A stretch of 64,000 nt of DNA, taken from the NCBI GenBank assembly GCA_035456105.1, contig DATIDV010000025.1, forward strand, positions 1-64,000, in the 5' to 3' direction. The notes beneath the pieces were generated by a model that saw only the letters and a program-made list of their open reading frames with translations, searched no databases and was not told where the DNA came from. Origin of the DNA: Viridibacterium sp035456105 (GTDB lineage Bacteria > Pseudomonadota > Gammaproteobacteria > Burkholderiales > Rhodocyclaceae). The first letter of the stretch is position 1. Each line of letters begins with the position of its first letter. Of this stretch, positions 32,219 to 40,491 are shown piece by piece. Both the position numbers and the translations under genes were made by a program.

Positions 32219-33417
32219 GCTGTTCCCTCGTAAATGATTTTCCATTTGCCAGACTCCTTGATCCAGTACTGGCGCTTGCTGGAAATGTTGCTGAGATTAT
32301 TGCTGCGGTAATCCTGCTCGAAAGTGACAACGACCATGTCCTGCTTGCCGGGGTTGCGCAGCATGCTTAGACCCTGCATCTGGACCTTGATCCAGGTTTT
32401 GCTGTCGGCTACGCGGCGCTTCTGCGCTGCCCAAGCAGAAAAGTCAGAATCGTTTGAGCGGAACTGGCTCGAATAGTGCTGCAAATATTTCTCAACATCA
32501 CGGCTTTCCCAGTCCCGGCGCCACGACTCCATCTCGGCGTTGAGTGCCGTGCGTTCAGCCTCCCAGTCATCAAGCGATGACCACTCCATGCTGGAGCTGA
32601 TGATCACCGGGGTGACGCCAATCTGCAGGAAGTTGGAGATTGTAGTCAGATCCTCATTGGTAAGGACGACGCAGCCTTCGGATGCCTTCGGTGGTCGTGA
32701 GTAGGTGTTAGAAGGCACGCCGTGCAGCCAGATGCCGTGGCCGTTGCGACCGTTGATGCGATCCCATTCGTTGGGGTAGTTGATCGGGAAAGCACCGGCA
32801 CCATAGAAATCGCCCAGCTTGGCGCGAGGGAGATGCGACGTGACGTGATAAACGCCTACAGGCGTGCGGTTGTCACCCTCGCGGGTTTTCTCCGCTCCTT
32901 CCTTGCCCTGCGTGATGTAGTAATCCGCAACGAAGCTCGGACGTCCCTTGTCATTCCGGTACAGATACAGGCGCGAACGCTGTGTATCAACCACAACTGC
33001 ATACTTTTGATCTTCCGGCATCTGCAGCAAGTAACGTGGTACGACAGCCTGCTGAGGGCGATTGGCGTAGCCCTTGATGCGCGCAACAGCTTCGTCGCGG
33101 AGATCAGAGATACGGCCTGCAGGTGCGTTCGATGCGCCGCCAAAAGTACGCAGGGGCGCCGAACGGGCGGTCAGCAGATCGCCACGAATCAGATGCGCGA
33201 GGCGAAAATTGGGATATAGCTTGAGCAGGTTCTCGGTCCGGACGAGCGCCGCATCGAGCTTGTTGTCGTTGATGTCGCGCAATACCAGCGAGATGGTCGC
33301 GTCAGCTCCAGCGTCGGAGACGCCGGCCATGATGTTCCCGGGAGCTGCTGCAGAACTGCTGGCAAATACGCCGACCAGAATGGCGCCTCGCAGAAAATGA
33401 CTGACTGAAAACGGCAT
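32215..33417 (-). CDS. L,D-transpeptidase (YkuD) with C-terminal NTF2-like domain
   Basis: A 400-residue exported protein. A signal peptide at 1 to about 26 is followed by a TPR-like region (DNKLDAALVRTENLLKLYPN). The YkuD catalytic domain has YAVVVDTQRSRLYLYRN, HGIWLHGVPS and the catalytic Cys in PPKASEGCVVL. About 110 C-terminal residues look NTF2-like (MESWRRDWESRDVEKYLQHY; ending YWIKESGKWKIIYEG). YkuD enzymes cross-link peptidoglycan or attach lipoproteins. The C-terminal part resembles the end of the TPR protein encoded just upstream. I chose the ATG at 33417. Confidence 0.9.
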   Translation of the reverse strand: MPFSVSHFLRGAILVGVFASSSAAAPGNIMAGVSDAGADATISLVLRDINDNKLDAALVRTENLLKLYPNFRLAHLIRGDLLTARSAPLRTFGGASNAPAGRISDLRDEAVARIKGYANRPQQAVVPRYLLQMPEDQKYAVVVDTQRSRLYLYRNDKGRPSFVADYYITQGKEGAEKTREGDNRTPVGVYHVTSHLPRAKLGDFYGAGAFPINYPNEWDRINGRNGHGIWLHGVPSNTYSRPPKASEGCVVLTNEDLTTISNFLQIGVTPVIISSSMEWSSLDDWEAERTALNAEMESWRRDWESRDVEKYLQHYSSQFRSNDSDFSAWAAQKRRVADSKTWIKVQMQGLSMLRNPGKQDMVVVTFEQDYRSNNLSNISSKRQYWIKESGKWKIIYEGTA

Positions 33418-33427
33418 CAATGTCCCA

Positions 33428-34540
33428 TTAGCGGCCGACACGCTCTTGCTGAATCAGCCAACGGTTACCGCGCTGCACAAAGACCAGAGTCTTGCTGGTC
33501 GTAGTATTGAGCGTCGCGGAGGAGTAGTGCTGACGAAAGCGCGCCATTGCCTGCTCGCCCTCGATCTGCACATGCAGATCGGTAACGCCGACCTTGATGT
33601 TGCCCGGTTTGGCGATACGTGCTTCACGTTCTTCTTCCCAGCTCTTGCGTGAGGCGTTGCCGGGCACATCAAAGTCCTTTGCATAAGCCGCCAAATAGGT
33701 CTTTACGTCCTTGCGTGACCAAGCTGAAGCCCAGCTATCGACTGCCTTCTGTACCTCAGCCTGCTCGTTCTCCTTCGCAGCCGGTTTTTCAACCGGTTTC
33801 TCCGGTGCCGGTGATGGTTTCGCGGCAGGTGAGGTCGGAGCTGAGGCTGGCGGAAGTGTCGGTGCTGGTTTGGCCGAAGCGGGTGCTGGCACTGACACGA
33901 CGGACGATGAAGCAGTGCTTGCGACCGTAGCCGGCCGTGATGTCGGTGCAGTTGTGCGGCCGCTGACGGTCATGATCTCGCGCAGCATCTTGAGCTTTGT
34001 CTGCGCATTGGAATTGGATGAGTCGATCTGCAACGCCCGGTCGTAAGCCTGACGCGCCATCTGGGTGTACAGGTCGCCGAGATTCTCGTGAGCGGTCGCA
34101 TACGTTGGATGCGTGCGGATCGACATTTCGAGCGCCGTACGTGCCTTGTCGTATTGCTTTTGCTGTGCGTAGATCACGGCAAGATTGTTGTAGGGCTCAG
34201 GCAGTTCAGGCGCTTCTTCCGTTAATTTGATGAAAACTGCGGCTGCTTCATCTAACCGGTTCATTTCCGCGAGGATGACGCCCTTCAAAAAACGTGCCTG
34301 GCGATCTTTGGGCGACGCAGATACGAGCTCATTGACCTCGTCCAGCGCTTTGGTTTGTTGCCCTTGGCGCAACAGGTTTTGCGCTTCCTGCAGGCTGGCG
34401 CCAAAGGCGAGCGGCGTACTGCCAAGTACTACGACGGAGGCCGCAGCAGCGATCAACTTTGACAGATGGGGAAGGGGGGCAGCAGTAGCAAGAGCGGTAA
34501 CAGCGTAAGCAAGGCCTGAGCGGGCGATCAGTCTGCGCAT
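33428..34540 (-). CDS. Exported TPR protein with C-terminal NTF2-like domain
   Basis: A 370-residue protein. The N-terminus has a hydrophobic export segment (LIAAAASVVVLGSTPLAFGA). Then come about four tetratricopeptide repeats (residues about 50-165; for example PEPYNNLAVIYAQQKQYDKA), and a long Pro/Ala/Ser-rich linker (about 185-245). The C-terminal domain has VDSWASAWSRKDVKTYLAAY and ends FVQRGNRWLIQQERVG, an NTF2-like layout. It is the first gene of the envelope cluster and lies 10 bases before the L,D-transpeptidase gene. Confidence 0.85.
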   Translation of the reverse strand: MRRLIARSGLAYAVTALATAAPLPHLSKLIAAAASVVVLGSTPLAFGASLQEAQNLLRQGQQTKALDEVNELVSASPKDRQARFLKGVILAEMNRLDEAAAVFIKLTEEAPELPEPYNNLAVIYAQQKQYDKARTALEMSIRTHPTYATAHENLGDLYTQMARQAYDRALQIDSSNSNAQTKLKMLREIMTVSGRTTAPTSRPATVASTASSSVVSVPAPASAKPAPTLPPASAPTSPAAKPSPAPEKPVEKPAAKENEQAEVQKAVDSWASAWSRKDVKTYLAAYAKDFDVPGNASRKSWEEEREARIAKPGNIKVGVTDLHVQIEGEQAMARFRQHYSSATLNTTTSKTLVFVQRGNRWLIQQERVGR

Positions 34541-34723
34541 TGTGTTAGAGTCAGTTCAGGTTGTCCGGGAGCTTTTCCGGGAGTCTTGTGGGTGATTCGG
34601 AATCGGCGGATTTTACTTTACATTCCATCGTTTACACGATTCCGCGGAGAATTTCCGCCGGACGCATTGCATTCCGGTGCCGGACGCAGTACAGCGTCTG
34701 CCGCGCCCCATAACAAAATAGAT

Positions 34724-36103
34724 ATGCTGAAAATCTACAACACGCTGGCCCGCCAAAAACAGGATTTCACTCCTATCGAAGCTGGCAAGGTCCGTCTGTA
34801 TGTCTGTGGCCTGACCGTTTACGACTTTTTCCACATCGGCAATGCCCGTACGCTGACCGTCTTCGATATGGTCTATCGCTGGTTATCAACGACCGGCTAT
34901 GCTGTTAAATACGTGCGCAACATCACCGATGTTGACGACAAAATTATTGATCGTGCAAATAAAAACGGCGAGTCCATCGACTCTCTGACCGAGCGCATGG
35001 TAACTGCCATGCATGAGGATACGGATCGCCTGATGATGCTGCGACCGACAGCAGAGCCTCGAGCTACTAACCACATCGACAACATGCTTGGACTGATCGG
35101 CGGGCTGGTCGACAGGGGCAAGGCTTATCCCGCCAGCAATGGTGATGTCTATTACGCTGTGCGCGAATTCGAGGGGTACGGCAAGCTTTCAGGCAAGTCG
35201 ATAGACGATCTGCGTGCGGGGGAGCGTGTCGCTGTAGATGGCCACAAGCGAGATCCACTCGATTTCGTGTTGTGGAAGGCCGCCAAGCCGCATGAGCCGC
35301 ACTGGCATTCGCATTACGGTGAAGGCCGTCCAGGCTGGCACATCGAGTGCTCGGCGATGAGCAAGGCGGAGCTCGGTGAGACCATCGACATCCATGGTGG
35401 TGGGTGGGATCTGCAGTTTCCGCATCACGAGAACGAGATTGCCCAGAGCGAAGGCGCTTCAGGCAAGCCCTTCGTGAACTACTGGATGCACGCGGCGTTC
35501 CTCAATATGGACAATGAAAAGATGTCCAAGTCCTTGGGGAATGTCTTCACCACGCGCGAGATTCTTGCCAAGCTCGATCCGGTGCAAGGCGGGGAGACGG
35601 TGCGTTTCTTCCTGCTGCGCGGGCACTATCGCTCGGAAATCAACTACACCTGGGACTTGCTGCTGGATTCGCGTGCCGCGCTTCTATCGCTGTACACGGC
35701 GCTGCGAGATGTACCGCCTGCGGCAATGCAGATTGACTGGAGCGAGCCGCATGCCGCGCGCTTCCGCGAAGTCATGGACGACGACTTCAATACGCCTATG
35801 GCATTTGCAGTGTTGCACGAACTGCGTGCAGAGGTGAATCGTACGAAGTCCGTAGCTCTTTCCGGTTTGTTGAAAGGACTTGGGAATACCATTGGCTTAC
35901 TTACGCAAGACCCGGCGCGGTTCGTGCAAGGTGGCGAGGCAAGCGGCGACGATGCAGCAGAAATCGATGGCTTGATCCTGCAGCGGCAAGAGGCGAAGAA
36001 AGCGCGCAATTTCGCCGAGTCGGACCGTATTCGTGATGAGTTGAAGGCGCGTGGCATCGTGCTTGAAGATGGAGCAGGGGGCACGACTTGGCGTAGGGCT
36101 TGA
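34724..36103 (+). CDS. cysS: Cysteinyl-tRNA synthetase
   Basis: CysS charges tRNA-Cys with cysteine. The 459-residue length is typical. The HIGH motif is HIGNARTL and the KMSKS motif is KMSKSLGNV. Zinc ligands are Cys in YVCGLTVYD, Cys in HIECSAMS, and His in FPHHENEIAQ. The start at 34724 gives the normal MLKIYNTLARQKQDFTPI. An upstream in-frame ATG-like start would add 46 unrelated residues. Confidence 0.98.
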   Translation: MLKIYNTLARQKQDFTPIEAGKVRLYVCGLTVYDFFHIGNARTLTVFDMVYRWLSTTGYAVKYVRNITDVDDKIIDRANKNGESIDSLTERMVTAMHEDTDRLMMLRPTAEPRATNHIDNMLGLIGGLVDRGKAYPASNGDVYYAVREFEGYGKLSGKSIDDLRAGERVAVDGHKRDPLDFVLWKAAKPHEPHWHSHYGEGRPGWHIECSAMSKAELGETIDIHGGGWDLQFPHHENEIAQSEGASGKPFVNYWMHAAFLNMDNEKMSKSLGNVFTTREILAKLDPVQGGETVRFFLLRGHYRSEINYTWDLLLDSRAALLSLYTALRDVPPAAMQIDWSEPHAARFREVMDDDFNTPMAFAVLHELRAEVNRTKSVALSGLLKGLGNTIGLLTQDPARFVQGGEASGDDAAEIDGLILQRQEAKKARNFAESDRIRDELKARGIVLEDGAGGTTWRRA

Positions 36104-36116
36104 TAGCGTTTTACTG

Positions 36117-36122
36117 GGGAGG
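36117..36122 (+). promoter_or_regulatory. Strong Shine-Dalgarno deciding a TTG start
   Basis: GGAGGTGATC is a full-length anti-16S match. The GTG within it cannot easily be the start. The TTG at 36128, five bases after GGAGGT, fits and gives the family-like MKVFLVANPKGG. Confidence 0.7.
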
Positions 36123-36127
36123 TGATC

Positions 36128-36742
36128 TTGAAGGTCTTTCTCGTCGCAAATCCAAAGGGTGGTTCCGGCAAGAGCACGCTGGCGACTAATCTCGCAGGCC
36201 TGCTGGCGCAGGCAAAAAATGCGAAAGTCATGCTTGGCGATGTTGATCGCCAGCAATCCACTGCTTTCTGGCTGCGGCGTCGTCCTTCCTCTGTATCAGC
36301 AATCTCGACTTGGGAAATCGAGCCCGGCAAACCTGCTCGCCCGCCAAAAGGTACGACCCATGCTGTCTTGGATACGCCGGCCGGGCTGCATGACGAGAAA
36401 CTCAAAGCCATTGTGAAATTTGCCGATCGCGTGCTGGTGCCGGTCCAGCCGTCGATGTTCGATCTGATGGCAAGCCAGGCTTTCTTTGAAGAGCTGGCCG
36501 AATTGAAGGCCGCCCGTAACCTGCCTGTTGCTGTTGTGGGTCTGCGTGTCGATGAGCGCACACGTTCGGCCGAGCAGTTTCACCGCTTCATCGAATCAAC
36601 CGGCTTGCCGCTGTTGACGAGTCTGCGCAATACGCAGAACTATGTGCAGCTCGCGGCACATGGCCTGACCTTGTTCGACGTGGCGCCGCATCGGGTAGAA
36701 AAAGATCTCGCGCACTGGGAGCCAATCAGGGAATGGGTTTGA
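36128..36742 (+). CDS. ParA/MinD-family ATPase, stand-alone
   Basis: A 204-residue P-loop ATPase with the deviant Walker A of ParA (NPKGGSGKST, including the signature first lysine). It also has GDVDRQQSTAFW (switch I/Walker A' region) and LDTPAGLHDE (Walker B). No parB follows, so it is not a chromosome partition pair. Short orphan ParAs often position protein clusters or polar machinery. The probable start is TTG, set by a perfect Shine-Dalgarno. The next feature is a terminator. Confidence 0.9.
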   Translation: MKVFLVANPKGGSGKSTLATNLAGLLAQAKNAKVMLGDVDRQQSTAFWLRRRPSSVSAISTWEIEPGKPARPPKGTTHAVLDTPAGLHDEKLKAIVKFADRVLVPVQPSMFDLMASQAFFEELAELKAARNLPVAVVGLRVDERTRSAEQFHRFIESTGLPLLTSLRNTQNYVQLAAHGLTLFDVAPHRVEKDLAHWEPIREWV

Positions 36743-36760
36743 CGGCTGCTTGCGGAAATG

Positions 36761-36788
36761 AAAAAGGCCACCTGACGGTGGCCTTTTT
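36761..36788. terminator. Bidirectional terminator between the ParA gene and typA
   Basis: AAAAAGGCCACC-TGAC-GGTGGCCTTTTT forms a perfect 12-bp stem with A/T tracts on both sides. It can therefore terminate the plus-strand ParA gene and the minus-strand typA. Confidence 0.93.
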
Positions 36789-36790
36789 CA

Positions 36791-36836
36791 TTGTTGTCGG
36801 GGCTTACTCAGCCTTGTTGTCGGGGCTTACTCAGCC
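36791..36836. repeat. 23-bp tandem duplication over the typA stop codon
   Basis: Two identical copies of a 23-base unit (36791-36813 and 36814-36836) beginning TTGTTGTCGGGGCTTACTCA, plus a partial third TTGTTG. The second copy encodes the last codons and stop of typA. The first is a downstream duplicate. Confidence 0.92.
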
Positions 36837-38638
36837 TTGTTGGCGCGCTTGCGTTCGTGTTCCTTGAGGTAACGCTTACGGAGTCGGATCGATTTCGGTG
36901 TGATTTCAACGAGTTCATCATCGGCGATGAATTCGATGGCGGACTCCAGCGTGAGCTGGATCGGCGGCACAAGGCGTACAGCTTCGTCGGTACCGGAAGA
37001 GCGCACGTTGGTGAGCTGCTTGCCCTTGATCGGATTGACCACCAGATCGTTGTCGCGCGAGTGGATGCCGATGATGATGCCTTCATATACCGGGTCGTTG
37101 TGCGAGACGAACATCTTGCCGCGATCCTGCAGTTTCCAGATGGCGTAGGCCACAGCAACGCCATCGTCCTGGCTGATCAGTACGCCATTGCGGCGCTCGG
37201 ACATCTGTGCAGCCATTGGGCCGTATTCGTCGAACACGTGACTGGCGAGACCTGTGCCGCGTGTCAGCGTAAGGAATTCGCCCTGGAAGCCGATCAGGCC
37301 GCGAGCTGGAATGCGGTATTCAAGACGCACGCGCCCCTTGCCGTCCGGCTGCATGTCCTGCAGTTCGCCGCGGCGGCGGCCCAGTTCTTCCATGACGCCG
37401 CCCTGGTGTTCTTCTTCGACGTCGATCGACAGCATTTCATACGGCTCGCACTTCACGCCGTCGATTTCCTTGAATACGACGCGTGGGCGGCCGACGGCCA
37501 GCTCGAAGCCTTCACGACGCATGGTTTCGAGCAGAATCGTCAGGTGCAATTCACCACGGCCCGAAACCTCGAAGACATCGGCATCGTTGGTGTAGACAAC
37601 GCGCAGTGCGACGTTCTTGAGCAATTCCTTCTCGAGGCGTTCGCGGATCTGGCGGCTGGTCACGAACTTGCCTTCACGGCCAGCGAGCGGCGAGCTGTTC
37701 ACCATGAAGTTCATGGTCAGTGTCGGCTCGTCGACAGCGATAGGCGTCATGCCTTCTGGCTTTTCAGGCGAACAGATCGTCACGCCGATACCGACCTTGT
37801 CGATGCCGCTGACCAGAATAATGTCGCCGGCTTCGGCGTAATCCGTCTGGACGCGCTCGAGGCCCTTGAACGTCAGGATCTGACCGACTTTGGATTTGCC
37901 AATGATTTCGTCGCCCATCATGACGACGACTTCCTGATTGGTCTTGATGCTGCCGCGCTTGATACGGCCGATGCCGAGTTGACCGATATAGGTCGAGTAG
38001 TCGAGGGAGCAGACCTGTACTTGCAGCGGGCCGTCTGTATCTACTGACGGCTGTGGCACGTGCTTGAGGATGGCTTCGTAGATCGGAACCATGTCCGTGC
38101 CCGGCTTGTCGGCTTCCAGCATTGCGAAGCCATTGAGTGCCGAAGCGTAAACAACCGGGAAGTCGAGCTGCTCTTCCGTGGCGCCGAGCTTGTCGAACAG
38201 GTCGAACGTCTGGTTGATGACCCAGTCAGGACGTGCGCCCGGGCGGTCGATCTTATTCACGATAACAATGGGCTTCAGGCCCAGTGCCAACGCCTTGCGC
38301 GTCACGAAACGCGTTTGCGGCATCGGACCTTCGACGGCATCGACCAGCAGCAGCACGCCGTCGACCATCGACAGAACGCGCTCAACCTCACCGCCGAAGT
38401 CGGCGTGGCCAGGGGTGTCGACGATATTGATATGGGTCTCGCCATACTGAATGGCACAGTTCTTCGCCAGAATCGTGATGCCACGCTCTTTTTCGAGATC
38501 GTTGCTGTCCATCACGCGTTCGGTCACCGCCTGGTGCGCGGCGAACGTGCCGGACTGGCGGAGAAGCTGGTCGACCAGGGTGGTCTTGCCATGATCGACG
38601 TGGGCGATGATGGCGATATTACGAATGGAGCGGCTCAT
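36827..38638 (-). CDS. typA: Ribosome-associated GTPase TypA/BipA
   Basis: A 603-residue translational GTPase that binds the ribosome like EF-G and acts in stress, cold growth and 50S assembly. G motifs are AHVDHGKTTL, the effector segment ERGITILAKN, DTPGHADFGGEV, NKIDRPGARPD, and the BipA-type C-terminus around RLVPPIQLTLESAIEFI and PKSIRLRKRYLKEHER. The ATG at 38638 gives MSRSIRNIAIIAHVDHGK. A tandem duplication lies at its 3' end. Confidence 0.98.
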   Translation of the reverse strand: MSRSIRNIAIIAHVDHGKTTLVDQLLRQSGTFAAHQAVTERVMDSNDLEKERGITILAKNCAIQYGETHINIVDTPGHADFGGEVERVLSMVDGVLLLVDAVEGPMPQTRFVTRKALALGLKPIVIVNKIDRPGARPDWVINQTFDLFDKLGATEEQLDFPVVYASALNGFAMLEADKPGTDMVPIYEAILKHVPQPSVDTDGPLQVQVCSLDYSTYIGQLGIGRIKRGSIKTNQEVVVMMGDEIIGKSKVGQILTFKGLERVQTDYAEAGDIILVSGIDKVGIGVTICSPEKPEGMTPIAVDEPTLTMNFMVNSSPLAGREGKFVTSRQIRERLEKELLKNVALRVVYTNDADVFEVSGRGELHLTILLETMRREGFELAVGRPRVVFKEIDGVKCEPYEMLSIDVEEEHQGGVMEELGRRRGELQDMQPDGKGRVRLEYRIPARGLIGFQGEFLTLTRGTGLASHVFDEYGPMAAQMSERRNGVLISQDDGVAVAYAIWKLQDRGKMFVSHNDPVYEGIIIGIHSRDNDLVVNPIKGKQLTNVRSSGTDEAVRLVPPIQLTLESAIEFIADDELVEITPKSIRLRKRYLKEHERKRANKAE

Positions 38639-38770
38639 GGAATCGATCTTCGAGGGCTGTAGGGTTTGGGCAACCGTCGACTTTAGCACACGAAGGTGTT
38701 GCGCCGCAGCGGTTTTGCTTCAGTTTCAGTGTAGATGCTGGCGATGAACCTTCACAAACCATTGAATGGC

Positions 38771-38799
38771 TTGCCGAAACCTCTGTTTCGTCCTATAGT
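38771..38799 (+). promoter_or_regulatory. Candidate promoter of the rpsF operon
   Basis: TTGCCG (38771-38776) and TATAGT (38794-38799) with a 17-base spacer lie about 67 bases before rpsF. The predicted leader of about 60 bases contains a GCCGGGGGGC segment. A CCG-bearing leader is known to bind S6:S18 in other bacteria, but I cannot confirm it here. Confidence 0.6.
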
Positions 38800-38865
38800 A
38801 GCGGGCTTTCCTTGCTCCACTGGTACGCATGCCGGGGGGCTTTAATTAACCGTAAAGGAGTTCGC

Positions 38866-39258
38866 ATGCGACATTACGAAATCGTATTCATCGTGCACCC
38901 CGATCAGAGCGAGCAAGTGCCCGCTATGATCGAGCGTTACAAGGGTCTCGTGACCGCCAAGGGTGGTCAGATCCATCGCCTGGAAGACTGGGGCCGCCGC
39001 CAATTGGCATACCCGATCGAGAAGGTGCACAAAGCTCATTACGTCCTGATGAACATCGAAGTCGATGGCGACACGCTCAATGAGCTGGAACATGCCTTCA
39101 AGTTCAATGACGCAGTGTTGCGCCACCTGACCATCAAGACGAAGAAGGCTGTTGTGACTCCTTCGCCGATGATGAAGGAAGAAAAGTCGCGTTCATTGAC
39201 CTCGCCAGCACCCGTTGCGGCTGAGGGAAGTGCAGCTGACGCTCAGCCCGCTGCCTGA
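38866..39258 (+). CDS. rpsF: 30S ribosomal protein S6
   Basis: A 130-residue S6 protein that pairs with S18 on the small subunit platform. It starts MRHYEIVFIVHPDQSEQVPA and has RLEDWGRRQLAYPIEKVHKA. The C-terminal 30 residues are a low-complexity Ala/Pro/Ser tail. An AAGGAG ribosome-binding site precedes the ATG. Confidence 0.98.
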   Translation: MRHYEIVFIVHPDQSEQVPAMIERYKGLVTAKGGQIHRLEDWGRRQLAYPIEKVHKAHYVLMNIEVDGDTLNELEHAFKFNDAVLRHLTIKTKKAVVTPSPMMKEEKSRSLTSPAPVAAEGSAADAQPAA

Positions 39259-39269
39259 ACAGGCCTGCG

Positions 39270-39608
39270 CTGAACCAAACTGAAGAATCGGGAGAAACTG
39301 GAGTTCGCAACAGCGTCACGATTGCCGGAAGCCTGATGGAGCGCGACGCGCTTCGCATGACGCCGGCAAGAGTTCCAGTGGTGGCTTTCAAGATCCGCCA
39401 CAGTTCGGTCCAGATTGAACTGGATGTTGAACGGAACGTGACTTGCGAAGTGAGTGCACTGGCAATCGGTTCCTTGGCGCAGCAGATCGCTGCAATGCCG
39501 ATGGGAGTCGAGATGCTGCTGGAAGGGTTTCTTGCAGCACGCAGTGCCCGTCACCAGAACCCGGTTTTACACATACAGAAATTTGAATTGTTGGAAGGAA
39601 CCACATAA
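39270..39608 (+). CDS. priB: Primosomal replication protein N (PriB), non-standard start
   Basis: PriB is an OB-fold single-strand DNA-binding protein of the replication restart primosome. The family core is clear: VTIAGSLMERDALRMTPARV (usual form: LxG...PLRYTPAGIP), the VTCEVSALAIGSLAQQI stretch, and LLEGFLAARSARHQ followed by VLHIQKFEL. The first in-frame ATG (39336) would remove the first beta strand. The only fitting upstream starts are CTG at 39270, giving a family-like LNQTE beginning, or a rare ATT. The 5' end is therefore uncertain. It sits between rpsF and rpsR as expected. Confidence 0.85.
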   Translation: MNQTEESGETGVRNSVTIAGSLMERDALRMTPARVPVVAFKIRHSSVQIELDVERNVTCEVSALAIGSLAQQIAAMPMGVEMLLEGFLAARSARHQNPVLHIQKFELLEGTT

Positions 39609-39880
39609 TGGCTTTCAGACCAGGTGCAAAGAAAAAAGATGAACGTGGCGGCAATCGCAGCCTGTTCAAGCGTCGTAAGTTCTGCCGCTTCTCGGCAGAA
39701 AAGATCGAAGAGATCGACTACAAGGATGTTGAAATCCTCAAGGACTTCATCACCGAAAACGGCAAGATCATGCCCGCACGTATCACCGGTACCAAGACCG
39801 GCTACCAGCGTCAGCTGTCTACCGCCATCAAGCGCGCACGCTTCCTGGCGCTGATGCCTTACACCGACCTGCACCAGTAA
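39608..39880 (+). CDS. rpsR: 30S ribosomal protein S18
   Basis: A 90-residue S18 containing FCRFSAEKIEEIDYKDVEIL and the family ITGTKTGYQRQLSTAIKRAR, ending FLALMPYTDLHQ. The last base of the priB stop is the first base of its ATG (TAATG), so the genes are coupled. Confidence 0.98.
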   Translation: MAFRPGAKKKDERGGNRSLFKRRKFCRFSAEKIEEIDYKDVEILKDFITENGKIMPARITGTKTGYQRQLSTAIKRARFLALMPYTDLHQ

Positions 39881-39896
39881 CCGGGAGAACTAGACC

Positions 39897-40346
39897 ATGC
39901 AAATCATTCTGCTTGAGAAGGTTGTTAACCTCGGCAATCTGGGCGAAGTCGTCAAAGTCAAAGACGGTTACGCACGTAACTTCCTGATCCCGCAAGGCAA
40001 GGCAAAGCGCGCAACGGCAAATAATGTCGAAGCATTTGCCGTGAAGCGCGCCGAGCTGGAAAAGGTTGCTGCACAACGTCTGGCCGCTGCTCAGGAAGTG
40101 GCAGCCAAGCTCGACGGCACCGAAGTGCAAATCATCAGCAAGGCTCGTGTTGATGGCCGCCTGTTCGGCTCCGTCAGCACTGCCGACATTGCCACCTCGC
40201 TGGTCGAGAAGGGCTTCACGATTGCCAAGGCTGACGTGCGTCTGCCTGATGGCGCGCTGAAGACCATCGGTGACTACGACGTGGAAATCTCGCTGCACAC
40301 CGATGTGTCGGTCAAGGTCAAGGTTTCGGTCGTTAGCGAAGGCTGA
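39897..40346 (+). CDS. rplI: 50S ribosomal protein L9
   Basis: A 149-residue L9 with the N-terminal domain MQIILLEKVVNLGNLGEVVK and GYARNFLIPQGKAKRAT (the L9 signature), a connecting helix, and the C-terminal rRNA-binding domain. It is the last ribosomal gene before a terminator. Confidence 0.98.
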   Translation: MQIILLEKVVNLGNLGEVVKVKDGYARNFLIPQGKAKRATANNVEAFAVKRAELEKVAAQRLAAAQEVAAKLDGTEVQIISKARVDGRLFGSVSTADIATSLVEKGFTIAKADVRLPDGALKTIGDYDVEISLHTDVSVKVKVSVVSEG

Positions 40347-40367
40347 TCACCGCTTCACCAGGGCTGA

Positions 40368-40399
40368 AAAAGGGGCTGCTTCGGCAGCCCTCTTTTTTT
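40368..40399 (+). terminator. Rho-independent terminator after rplI
   Basis: GGGCTGC-TTCG-GCAGCCC is a 7-bp stem capped by a stable UUCG tetraloop. It is preceded by AAAAAG and followed by TCTTTTTTT. Confidence 0.93.
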
Positions 40400-40491
40400 G
40401 TTCACGCTGTCCGTGAAAACAAACATCAGGACTTATGGGTTTGCCGCATGTCAGCCTGTAAAATCCCGGCTCACCTCCAGGAGCAAATCTG

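Noticed and set aside
36791..38047. Plus-strand open frame of about 418 codons
   Set aside because: Antisense shadow of typA that begins in the tandem duplication.
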